64,000 bases of DNA, from contig JAKCWW010000184.1 of NCBI GenBank assembly GCA_026260175.1, forward strand, positions 62,001-126,000. The letters are read 5' to 3'. The stretch is from Reticulitermes lucifugus. Its lineage: Eukaryota; Arthropoda; Insecta; Blattodea; Rhinotermitidae. The notes below the pieces were generated by a model. It was not told the DNA's origin. It saw only the letters and a program-made list of their open reading frames with translations, and made no database searches. Every line of letters starts with the position of its first letter. The stretch's first letter is position 1. Of the stretch, positions 49,881-59,239 are shown one piece after another. A program made the position numbers and the translations under genes.

Positions 49881-50005
49881 CGCAGTCCAAGAAGAGGAAG
49901 GCACTACGCTCCATTGAAACGTCGGTATTACCAGTCAACACGGCGTGACATCCTACAAGACCTGAATCTTCATCAACACCGCTACGAGAACCTCAAATCT
50001 CGCAA
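49881..50005 (+). repeat. Decayed relative of the 6.4 kb ribozyme element
   Basis: AAGAAGA, a weak stem, GAAACGTC and GGTATTACCAGTC reproduce the order of the 6.4 kb motif (GAAACGTCGGTAAGGGATTA). Downstream, ACCTGAATCTTCATCAACACCGC matches 6588-6612 loosely. The core lacks the leading CT and stem II is poor, so activity is unlikely. Confidence 0.4.
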
Positions 50006-50204
50006 AAGTTCTGGATGATTCGTTACCTGCACCATCTTCCTTATTGAGTAGCTGACATATGTACGACCAATTGCTAAAGATGCAATACGCGATGTGACGC
50101 CAAGCATTCCGGTAGTTTGAGGGTAACTGACACGTATTCTAGAAGAAAACATTATGTTATGCTCCGTGGGAGTTTTAAATTGCCCTAATTTCTTACCAGC
50201 CACG

Positions 50205-50490
50205 ACAGTAGTCGGTACAGTGACTAGGCTAGGTGCAGGAGGATCCGGGGTTCAATTCCCGGCATGGGAAAGAGATATTTCTCTTCTCCAAAACGTCCAG
50301 ACCCGTTCAGGAACCAACACAACCTCCTAATCAACAGGAACCCGGGGCTCTTTGGCTGGGATAAAGCGGCCAGGGCGTAAAGTTGACCATTAACCTCCAT
50401 CTAGTGCCGAGGTTAAGAATGAATGGATATATACCTCTACTCCCCTATATGCCTTCATGGTGTAGACAGTGAAAACTTTACCTAAATAAC
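50205..50490 (+). repeat. SINE family A copy, full length
   Basis: Head GTAGTCGGTACAGTGACTA and B box GGGGTTCAATTCCCG. The body has CCAGACCCGTTCAGG, GATAAAGCGGCCAGGGCGTA, CCTCCATCTAGTGCCGAGG and CTCCCCTATATGCCTTCATG. The tail is ACTTTACC. Well preserved. Confidence 0.85.
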
Positions 50491-50847
50491 CGCTTCTTCA
50501 CAGCAGCAACAGAAAGTGTATATATTGTCTTTATCTGAATGAAGAAAAAGTGGATACTTCCATTGTAATAAATCTATACGGAATAAAAGAATTTACCTTC
50601 ACGTCGCAGTAAGAATGCAGCCCGCGGCACATGCAGTTTCGGAGAAAAGTGATTTTGCCTTCTTGCAAATTAAGAGTTACATTTACCGCCACGAATTAAA
50701 ATTACGTACGAAACGTAGACCTCAAACACTGCGTTTAATCAAAATACATTCTGTAGTTTCGGCGATGAAAAACTTACGGACAGAGAAACTGAACGGGCGG
50801 ACACGGTGTGTACGATGTGCGCATAATGTGATAGGAGACAGACAGGA

Positions 50848-50919
50848 ATGAGGAATTACGTACACTGTACCCTCCTACTGTTCGTGGCCTTCTTGCTGCT
50901 GTCACAGTTCCGTGCACAA
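50848..50919 (+). CDS. Possible first exon encoding a signal peptide
   Basis: Twenty-four codons from ATG at 50848 encode MRNY, then the hydrophobic core CTLLLFVAFLLL, then SQFRAQ; an Ala before Gln fits signal peptidase cleavage. GTAAAA follows directly at 50920 as a possible splice donor, in phase 0. Without splicing the frame stops four codons later. Such exons start insect neuropeptide, toxin-like or antimicrobial precursors. Against this, an unrelated 78-codon frame (50615-50851) ends across this ATG, and no second exon was found in the window. By chance alone a 24-codon hydrophobic start is not rare in 64 kb. Confidence 0.22.
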
Positions 50920-50929
50920 GTAAAAACGT

Positions 50930-51970
50930 AAATTTACACTATACAAAATTCTAGCCCTCTTACAGTATCTATTAGTAGTACAATCATTAATGTTATTTCT
51001 ATACATATTTCTATATACAGTCCTTTATTAAATAGTTCAACAAATCACCTTCGCACGACATGGCTCATGCGTGACATATACAACTATCACACTAACGTTA
51101 GTCGCCATAATTTTTCGTTTTGTTGTTCTGAATAAAATATATACATATGCCTCATAATTCCATTAAGATAAAGTGGGCAGCACTACGTAGACACAAGCAT
51201 ATTTAAAAAATGTCATGAGCATCAGATTAAAATGACGAATTATCCCCAACGAAATAGGGATGTAGATTACTTCCCGTTGAAGCCTATTACACTGCAAACA
51301 CAGGCAAGGGGAGATGACTTGGCGGCGCAAATAAATAGAGAAAGATGGTCATGAAAACTTTAATCGGCACAGTGTATTTATTCAACGATGCTCTCTGTAA
51401 CTCAGACCTTACGTAAGCATGAATTTCTGAGTTAGGAAAGGAAAATAGTTGGTTTGTAAAACGCGGTCTCAGTTCAGTCCATGGTAACTACGAACCAAAC
51501 CTGCGATTCAGATTGATATTAACCAGGAACACGTCTCATTGCAAAATACAGCTAAGGAGACTATTTTTCGGCATCAGCAGGGAGTTACGTCTCCAAAACG
51601 AGGAATTTCATGTGTGATTTCTGGTCGCCAAAGTTGCAGGTTTTCTGTGGTTGCTGCGGGTTTCCTCTAGCAGCTGCTGTTCCATCGAGACCGCACGAGG
51701 AGTGCTAGAGAAGCTAACACTTGGTATGACATCGCACACTTGGTTCAGGGAAACGTATTTAAAATTATGCAATATATAGCTTAAAATAGGGGTAAGGTAT
51801 GATAGTGGGGCACTGGATATGGGGAGCTAGAAAATGGAGTAACAGAAGCTGCTAAAATAAAATACTAAGAAACTTGCCCATATATACAGTCAACAGTGGA
51901 ATATGTTAAAATGACATATAGTCCTGTACAGGGAGAGACGACATACAGACGTAAAGAGAACGGGTGGAGA
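50930..51970. other. Unannotated block
   Basis: No downstream exon for the preceding candidate could be identified. Nothing else recognisable. Confidence 0.4.
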
Positions 51971-51972
51971 CA

Positions 51973-52128
51973 AGTGGCCGAGTATTTAACCGAATTACAC
52001 ACCTCTCACCGCGGAGACACGGGTTCACTACCAGGCCAGGCAATTTGGGTTTTGTGGTGGATAAAGTGGAGATGGAACATGCCTTTTACCTCGTAATTCG
52101 GTTTTCGCCTGTCAGTACTCCACACACA
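51973..52128 (+). repeat. SINE family C copy, diverged
   Basis: GTGGCCGAGTATTTAACCGA and CACCTCTCACCGCGGAGAC correspond to the head. The B box is ACGGGTTCACTACC. It continues GTTTTGTGGTGGATAAAGTG and CGGTTTTCGCCTGTCAGT. The 3' third seen at 18.7 kb is absent. Confidence 0.7.
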
Positions 52129-52134
52129 TATTTA

Positions 52135-52860
52135 ATTTATCCATCACAGAAACTACATAATCTGAGAAATTGACGGCGTCTTTACAATGAACGCATTTCT
52201 TTCACTGTATACCTACAGGTTGATGAGTTTAAGGAAAATGGATGAGACACTTCCAACGAGGATTTTGAAGCCCTTACAGGTATTAGTATGCCTACGAGTA
52301 ACCCACAAAGACAACAACTGAATTCGGAGTGATCACTTATAATTTACTCTCGCTACATTTAGATTGTTTACTTCAACGTGCACTGAACAGTTTGGTACAA
52401 ATGTTTTGGACTAGTTACGTGGTAATAGACCAATCAGTCAGATGTTATCTGTTCTGTATTGACAAAGAGTGACGATGAATATTAAGGCAGCTACTCTGGA
52501 CAGTGTGCCTCAATAGAAGGAATCAGTCACGATAGTGTCATTACTGCTTTCTCATTATTCATCCCAGTTTCAAACGTCTGAAAACCAAACGCAGACAGTA
52601 ATACAAACAAATTCAACGTTTACATTCCACATTCATGGATATGTAAAAGTACATTTTATATACATTAGCCGTACATATTTACATTACCAGATAATGTAGC
52701 TATTTGTCTCGTGCTTTTTTCAAGAGAAATTTGCGTTTGAAGTAACTCTATTTCGTACAAGCGACATGAATATTTTAAGAAGTGAACGAAGGATGCCTGT
52801 TTATCTTAGTGATAACAACAGGCTGCTATTTTGCACGTAGCGAAGCAGAGCCTTTCATGA
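52135..52860. other. Unannotated block
   Basis: Nothing recognisable; the right end may contain LINE 3' untranslated sequence. Confidence 0.4.
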
Positions 52861-52864
52861 GAAG

Positions 52865-53080
52865 CTAATAGTCGTTCAACCCGTTAAGAAATTCCCCATC
52901 TTTCATTAATGCATTCATAACACCCCACCACTCGTAACCATCATGTATCAGATGAGGGCAGTTCCAGTACTCACTCCTCATTTCCTTAAGATCCATTTTA
53001 ATATTACTCTCCAATACAATCCGTCTTCAAAGTGGTCTCTGCGCTTTAGGTTTTCCGACGAAATTTTTTCACGTATATAA
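52865..53080 (-). pseudogene. RTE-like LINE C-terminal fossil
   Basis: The minus strand reads VGKPKAQRPL, then after a shift NIKMDLKEM, NCPHLIHDGYEWWGV and MNALMKDGEFLNGLNDY with a stop near 52868. Compare the usual order GKPEGKRPLGRPR..W.DNIKMDLKE, WI.LAQDRD.WR, VNALMNLRV. The untranslated sequence after the stop (CTTCTCATGAAAGGCTCTGC) is also characteristic of this LINE. Frameshifted and 5'-truncated. It belongs to the same group as the fossils at 4.6 and 54.9 kb. Confidence 0.75.
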
Positions 53081-53257
53081 GTCTCCTTAGCATGCTACAT
53101 ACCCCATCAATCTCATATTCCTTGATTTGATCACCTAAGAGTATGCCACGACAACAACAAACAGCCTTAATACAGGACTGTGAAACGCTACTTTATAACC
53201 CTTTGAAGTTTCCGTGACATTTGTACATAGCATATTGAACACTTTTACATGTTTCTG

Positions 53258-53376
53258 CCGCCGCTGCCGCCGCCACCGCCACGGCTAGCTACTCGTATTA
53301 TTAGTATTCTACTAGTACTAGTATTATTCCTCCTCCTCCTCCTCCTCCTCCTCCTCCTACTACTACTACTACTACT
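53258..53376. repeat. Compound GCC, TCC and TAC microsatellites
   Basis: A GCC-rich stretch at 53258-53282, a (TCC)n array at 53328-53358 and a (TAC)n array at 53357-53376, just upstream of SINE B. Confidence 0.9.
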
Positions 53377-53411
53377 GTACTAGTATTATTAATACTAATA
53401 TTACTTGTGGG

Positions 53412-53675
53412 ATACGCGATGCGCTACAAGCCGGAAGGTCGCGGGTGGATTCCCGATGGGGTCAATGGGATTTTTCATTGGCTTAATCCTTCAGGCCGCA
53501 CAATAGCTCTGGGGTCGACTCAGCCTCTAACACAATTGAGTACCAGGGATATCTCATGGGGGTAAAGGCGGCCGGTGCCTACGCCTGACAACTTTGCACC
53601 TTCATATACCTATTGTCTGGATATTCTAGGAGCCTCAACTTCCTGGAGCCCTAAGAGCCTGTCCAGGCCTGTATA
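53412..53675 (+). repeat. SINE family B copy 2
   Basis: Begins inside the head (GCGCTACAAGCCGGAAGGTC), with a degraded B box GGGTGGATTCCCG. It continues ATGGGATTTTTCATTGGC, TCTGGGGTCGACTCAGCC, TAAAGGCGGCCGGTGCC and GTCCAGGCCTGTATAGGG. The A box is missing, so it is 5'-truncated or diverged relative to the 13.8 kb copy. Confidence 0.75.
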
Positions 53676-53689
53676 GGGATAGCTTGACC

Positions 53690-54810
53690 CTTTAATATTA
53701 CTTGTACGAGTACCGCATAGTTCCATCCAGTTTCTCTCGTCGGAATCAAGTAACACCGCTTGAATTACGTCGTTTATAAGTCACCACTTGGGACAGGAAA
53801 GATTGCCCGCGCAGCTCGAGACACAGTGTTGGGATATCAAAGAGTGCACCCTCCAACACTACAGTTCCCCTAATCCTGCACTGAACCAATATATCAGTGT
53901 CCATGCACTATACAATGACAGTCCTAAACTTACACACGTCGGCATCATCACTGCATTTATTGTACTTATCGCAGAAACACGACAACCAATTTCCCATCAC
54001 AAACCTTGGCACTGCCACGTACGTACGATGGCATATGCTAAGCTGAACTCGCCACGTTGGCTTCCTGTGCATCGTGTCATGTGACGTGTGTGTGTGTGTC
54101 GCCAACAGATCTCGGTGTTCTATACCCTACAGCCAGTGGTGTATGAGTCAATTATATATTCGCTCCTGCCGTATGCCTAATGTTACGATTACTACACATA
54201 TTGCATGGGATGAGGTTGTTTCGTATGCAATCTACCAACACTGTCAATACAGATATTGTCTGAAATATTGAAACTTTACTAATGTGGCAATAAATATGCG
54301 TCACGATCATAGCGATGCCTCTGTTTCCTGATTGATGAACGGGTATAGCGTATTGTGTTTTATCATCCTTTAACAGTCAGGTTAATAAAAGTAAATGAGG
54401 TGAGATATGAACAGGAACAATAACAGTCGACTATTGACCTGATTCTGAATTCTGACACACAGCAGAATATGCTGCTTTGCTGGTCAATGGAATGGAAACT
54501 GTTAGCAGCATACGTAAGGAAGGAACCCAAAACGGAAAAGAACGTAAATATTCTATTGCACACACATCGTTAATTTCGAAAGGACCAACTAACACGCGTA
54601 GATATGAGGAAGAGGGGTGTCAAAAGTCGGCATGCACTGGCAGCTTGAGTCGGAAACTCTCTTCAGCAGGCGATACACGACTTTTATGCTCAACCATAAA
54701 AGAAATAAAGATACAATGACCGAGCATGCAATAATAAAGTAACTACCGTCGCCGCCCATATCACTACCACCACAAACACTGCTGCTGCTGCTGCTACTAT
54801 TACTACTACT
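53690..54810. other. Unannotated block
   Basis: A 98-codon plus-strand frame (53788-54084) and an 80-codon frame (54477-54719) have no recognised domain. No gene is called. Confidence 0.35.
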
Positions 54811-54811
54811 G
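54779..54811. repeat. CTG and CTA microsatellite
   Basis: (CTG)5-6 followed by (CTA)/(TTA) units. On the minus strand it directly follows the LINE end at 54815, so it is best read as that element's tandem-repeat tail, expanded. Confidence 0.85.
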
Positions 54812-54814
54812 TAT

Positions 54815-54940
54815 TCACAAAAGCCATCAATTCAATTCTTATCCTCAAACCCCACGTCTTTAAGCTCCATTTTAATAATGTCCTGCCATTCATGTCTCAG
54901 GGTTTTCAAGTGGAATCTTCATTTCAGTTCCTTCCATGAA
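54815..54940 (-). pseudogene. RTE-like LINE C-terminal fossil with TAG tail
   Basis: The minus strand reads MKIPLENPET, then EWQDIIKMELKDVGFEDKN and, after a shift, LMAFVNTVV running into (GTA)n/(GCA)n. This matches the group's PL.RPR..W.DIIKM.LKEVG and W.AFVNTVMNLRV. The final residues and stop have been replaced by the microsatellite. A spurious 67-codon hydrophobic frame on this strand is a by-product of the repeat. Confidence 0.7.
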
Positions 54941-55048
54941 AGACATGGTATTTCGTAACTAGCTGAGCAAATATCAAGTTCTAGAAGCCTCATTATGTTA
55001 GTTTATATTACTAATTATTAACTGTTACTAATTTATCTGGAGCAGATT

Positions 55049-55340
55049 CCAGTGGCGGCACAGTCTAAGGCGTGGGTCTTCGGCCGTTCGCTTGTTGGGA
55101 TTGAGGGTTCGAATCCCGCCGGGGGCATGGATGTCTGTCTCTTGACAGTGTTGTGTGTTGTCAGGTAGAGGTCTCTGCGACNNNNNNNNNNNNNNNNNNN
55201 NNNNNNNNNNNNNNNNNNNNNNNNNNNNNNNCCAGAGGAGTCCTACCGAGTGTCGTGTGTCTAAAGTGTGTGATCGTGAAGCCTCGATAATGAGAAGGCC
55301 CTAGCTCACTAGGGACTGTCCCGCCATAAAATAAAATAAT
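55049..55340 (+). repeat. SINE family D copy, interrupted by gap
   Basis: Head with A-box-like GTGGCGGCACAGTCTAAGGC and B box GGGTTCGAATCCC. Then GGCATGGATGTCTGTCTCTT and GAGGTCTCTGCGAC, the N gap, then CCAGAGGAGTCCTACC, and a tail ATAAAATAAAATAA. Colinear with 40096-40325. It is tail-to-tail with the minus-strand copy that follows. Confidence 0.85.
55182..55231. other. Assembly gap of 50 N
   Basis: Exactly 50 N inside SINE D. The homologous interval is 15 bases in the 40.1 kb copy and about 18 in the adjacent inverted copy, so the true missing length is probably near 15-20 and the run is a placeholder. Confidence 0.95.
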
Positions 55341-55342
55341 CT

Positions 55343-55602
55343 GTGGCGCTACAGCCGAAATCGGCCGCTTCTTTTTGAGCTTTCTAGATCACACACAATT
55401 AGACACAAACATACACACACACACACACACATGGTAGGACTCCTCTGAACGAGCGATCAGTTCGTCACAGAGGCCGCTACCTACACAACAAACAACAAAC
55501 ACAAGAGACGAACATCCATGCCCTCAGCGAGATTCCAACCCGCGATCCCAGCAATCAAGCGGCTGTAGACTTACGCCTTAGACATCGGCAGTTGTTACTA
55601 TT
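55343..55602 (-). repeat. SINE family D copy, inverted partner
   Basis: Minus strand: GCGGGTTGGAATCTCG (B box), GGGCATGGATGTTCGTCTCT, AGAGGAGTCCTACCATG, then a (GT)n microsatellite (55412-55431) where the other copies have a short TG-rich segment. A distinct 3' end (AAAAAGAAGCGGCCGATTTC) follows. Together with the plus copy it forms an inverted repeat of about 550 bases. Confidence 0.8.
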
Positions 55603-55614
55603 TATACTATCAAC

Positions 55615-55800
55615 GACGCGCCGGGATAGCTGATACAGACTGGACGGCCGATATTCTCTTCCTTGCAAGAAGCGGTAACTTTTATCTACTCCACTCCATT
55701 CAGACGGGTTCAGGGCCCCAAAAGCATTCCCAGTTAAGATTTATTAAGGGCTCTGTCCCCGGAATAAAACTGATGAAACGTGAAGATAACCGGTCACTAC
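55615..55800 (+). repeat. SINE family A copy, diverged
   Basis: Retains GCCGGGATAGCTGATACAGA at the head, CATTCAGACGGGTTCAGGGC, GGGCTCTGTCCCCGGAATAA and CCGGTCAC. The B box and tail are gone. Confidence 0.55.
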
Positions 55801-55804
55801 ATCA

Positions 55805-57245
55805 TCGTCAGAAGTTTTAGAATGTGTGGGGTTTTACTTGCACACTCTTATACACATATATGGCATGTGATTAAACACATTGGATACTCTAGTCCTACAA
55901 CTGTACAAGGAGTTATAATGACAAGTACTATATAACTACAATGTAAAGTGGCTGACGACAACAGGAAAATTTAATTCAAGTTTTTCGAATAATGGGATAG
56001 ACAGTTCATAAATACTGACAAGGAGCTTCATATATTTTAGTCATTTTAAATAAAAATCATAACTCGTAAAATTACCTATAGACTCAGACCAAACGTAGCT
56101 ACTTATATGAGTTATGATGGAATTGGCTGCAAAATTACAATGGCCGTTGAAACTGAAGTCTTTGAATCATAAAATATAGAGTCCAGGTTTTTCAACTGCT
56201 GATTTTTTTCTGTTTCGTAACGATGCTGTATCGCCATTAAATAGTCTACATTATATATGAAATCCTCAAATATACATACCAGCCGAAGCATCTGGTGCCT
56301 ATAATAACTTTCTACCGATAGTTACAGAGCAACAGTTATTACCATAAATCAAGTACGAAAGTCTTAGCTTCTGTTAAGCTTTGTGTTTCTTGATCAATAA
56401 GCTCAGAGAAATCCGTCCACTGATGTAATAGCATAAGGCAGAGAGACTATTGTACTTACAATAGCATTCCAGTGACCTCCAACCCCCCCCCTCAGTTTGG
56501 ATTTAAATCAGAGCTACTCATTGTTCCGTTCTTACTGCAGATAATGGCATTGTTTCTGCAGTTGTGTGAGACGACAGACCACACCAGACAAAACAAAATG
56601 AGGCGGCGCTGAAGTCTTCGTCTGCGGTTCGCGTGGCCAAACACACCCGTAATAATACGCTGCTGTCATGCGCAGCCATGAACTGCCATACAAAAAGCCG
56701 GACATTTCGCATATGCTTTCTTTGTTACTTTACACACCTCACTTGTCTGTACGATCATCTACTGCAGACACTTATGTATCTTTGCTAATATAGTACCTTG
56801 AAGATATTTATTCCACACACTACAAAAATATAATCCCCATGCAATGAGTTAAACTGCATCACGTCGAGAAAAGTTTCGCGTGAAAGTATCAGACCCAACT
56901 GAGATTCGTCCTGTTTACCTTACAGACACTGACTTTGCCAATCAGAGTGACTGAAATAAAGTCTGTTTTGCAAATACAGAGTAGTCCTGCAAGGTCTAAA
57001 CATTTCAATTCACTTTTGTTTAGACTACGGCCTTTATAGTACGGGCAGTCGAAGTGAAATTCAATATACAAGCCTATTCGCTTTACTGTTCTTTCAACTA
57101 GATGGAGAGGTGCATTTACTTTCAAGTTATGCATACTTTAAAACTTCATACATTATGTGTTGAATCCTGCAGAAGATATAAGAGTTACATTCAAGAAAAG
57201 AATCAACTTCTGTACAATGCACCAAACCTCAATAATCCAGTGTCA
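55805..57245. other. Unannotated block
   Basis: A 64-codon minus-strand frame at 56518-56712 lies in locally GC-richer DNA and is unassigned. A short C run is at 56484-56491. No gene is called. Confidence 0.4.
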
Positions 57246-57249
57246 GTGG

Positions 57250-57535
57250 GTCGGGGCAGCGTAGTCGGTACAGCAACTCGCTACGGGTTGAAGGGTCCGG
57301 TGATCAAATCCCGGTGGGGGTGAGATTTTCAACACCCGTCCAGACCGGCTCTGGGGGCCCAGCCAGCCTCCTATACAATCATTCCCGTGGGTAAAGCGGC
57401 CGGGGCGTGGCCTCGACCACCCAACCCCTTCTTGGGCCGAGGTTAAAGAAAGAATAGAGCTATAGTATACTCCCCTCTGTGCGTTCATGGCAGGTTACAG
57501 GGTGAACTTTACCTTTTGACCTTTACCACGCTAGC
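57250..57535 (+). repeat. SINE family A copy, full length
   Basis: Head GCGTAGTCGGTACAGCAACT and B box GGTGATCAAATCCCGG. The body has CCGTCCAGACCGGCTCTGGG, CCAGCCTCC, TAAAGCGGCCGGGGCGTGG and CTTGGGCCGAGGTTAAAG. The 3' end is CTTTACCTTTTGACCTTTACC. Among the least diverged copies. The 81-codon minus-strand frame over it is spurious. Confidence 0.9.
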
Positions 57536-57539
57536 GCAG

Positions 57540-59150
57540 AACGTCAATTCCAGAGAAGCGCAATACTTGGCGCACGTAATATGAGTTGAGGCATTGTCAA
57601 TGTACGGGAAATTGCGGACAGAACGGCTCATTATGTAGTGAGAACTACAAGCAAATATTTACATTAACAAATATGTAATACATAAAGCTTTTTACACAGA
57701 TAAATGCTAGGACACACAAACTAAGGGCAAAGAAATGAAACGCCATTACGCGATTTAGTCGCTGCGAAAGAATGATTAGATGGCTACACCACAGACAGGC
57801 TATATAGAAGTGGACGGGAAAGGGGCCAGGCTGTATTTAGCATTTAGAAACCGAATCGTTAGAAGCGGATGGACTACAAATAAGTTAAAAAAATAAGAGA
57901 GAGACGGAATGTTTTAGAAAAAGAGAAGTAAAAATTGCCAGGTCCTACTGACCGGTTCTAGCCAATAAATGTGGCACTTGCAATGTTGCAGGAAGGACGA
58001 TGTGAGGGTGGAAACAGAGAAAGGGGTTGTGTTTGAAGCGGGGATGTAGTGATCGTTTCTTTATCTCCCTTTGGGATTCGATGCTTTTAAATCGAGTATT
58101 CCCGGGAGACACAGGTAGGGATGGGGTGGTAACCGACCCCAGCACTTGGGCTATAACAATGGCACTATACTGGGATCACACTGACCCCTGGTGCATAGAA
58201 TGAGGAAATGCATCTAGCTAGAGATGGGGCACTGTGACAACAGTGCGGAACTGAAACTGTTCAAATCAATCACCAGCTTGTACATACATATACTGATTCA
58301 CTATGTTAGATTTTTAATCAGGACCAAAAGCCAGTTTGGTACTCCGCCTGTCCACACAACCCCTCCTTCCCCTCCACCCTGCCCGCCTTCCATTCCGACA
58401 CTCCACATCCATTAATGCTAATGTATAGCAAGTTCTGCCTCCTGTAATGGAAGAGTAAAAAATACTTCAGCTTCTAACTACTGCCGTATGACCCATCATA
58501 TATCAGTTCATGACAGGACCGTCGATAAGAACACTCACACACATAAATGTGTAAGCCTTATATCCAGTAACACAAGATTTCGTCTTCTCTTACCCTACTG
58601 GTATACAGTTCCAAAGGTATATGCGTGTGGTTATGAATTGTAAGAAGAACGAATTAATGGAAAGTTTAATATTCTGTCATTACTTTCACGATAATCGGAG
58701 AAACAAGTACACTCAGGCCACTGCTGAAATACCAACCAGACACAACACGCATAAGGAAAGTGTGTTACGATGGTCTGCAGTCCCAAAAGAGAAAATTTTG
58801 GACACAAAATCATATATATATATATATGGATATTCATAAGGCTAATTTCATAAATTAAACACAAATTATAAACGAAAAATCACGCTGAACTTTAAACATA
58901 ATACCCAATTGTCTATTCTATTCCAATTTAAATCACACTTGGTCAGCACTTGATCTTTCTACATTTCTTCCTTAGTAAGCTCGTTGCCCTTTGTACAACA
59001 GAATTCCCTTCCATCAACCGTCAGGTGGTCAATAAGGCCAAAAATAAGTATTTAAACAAAATATTATTGAAGAAGCTATTTAACCCTGCAGTGCACACTG
59101 CCTTTCCTGACATACGGATGGAATATCTTCAAAATTGACTATTTTGTAAT
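57540..59150. other. Unannotated block
   Basis: A (TA)n run lies at 58812-58827. Short frames are unassigned. No gene is called. Confidence 0.4.
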
Positions 59151-59156
59151 ATGAAC

Positions 59157-59238
59157 GGTGGAAAATGTGCCCTCATTTACCCTGGATAAACGAGGATATA
59201 TTTTCCACCATATTAATAATTTAAAATTATTAATATGG
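59157..59238. repeat. Clustered hairpins, cruciform-prone
   Basis: GGTGGAAAAT (59157-59166) pairs with ATTTTCCACC (59200-59209), enclosing CCTCATTT and AAACGAGG, which also pair with one mismatch. This is overlapped by a 15-base perfect palindromic arm, 59208-59222, with 59224-59238 around one central base. The two hairpins share CC at 59208-59209. It could be the end of a foldback element. Confidence 0.7.
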
Positions 59239-59239
59239 A

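Noticed and set aside
54690-54893. 67-codon hydrophobic Val/Ala-rich minus-strand protein
   Set aside because: The hydrophobic run is the CTG/CTA microsatellite read in one frame; the rest is a LINE fossil.
57243-57488. 81-codon minus-strand protein
   Set aside because: It is the chance translation of a SINE A copy.
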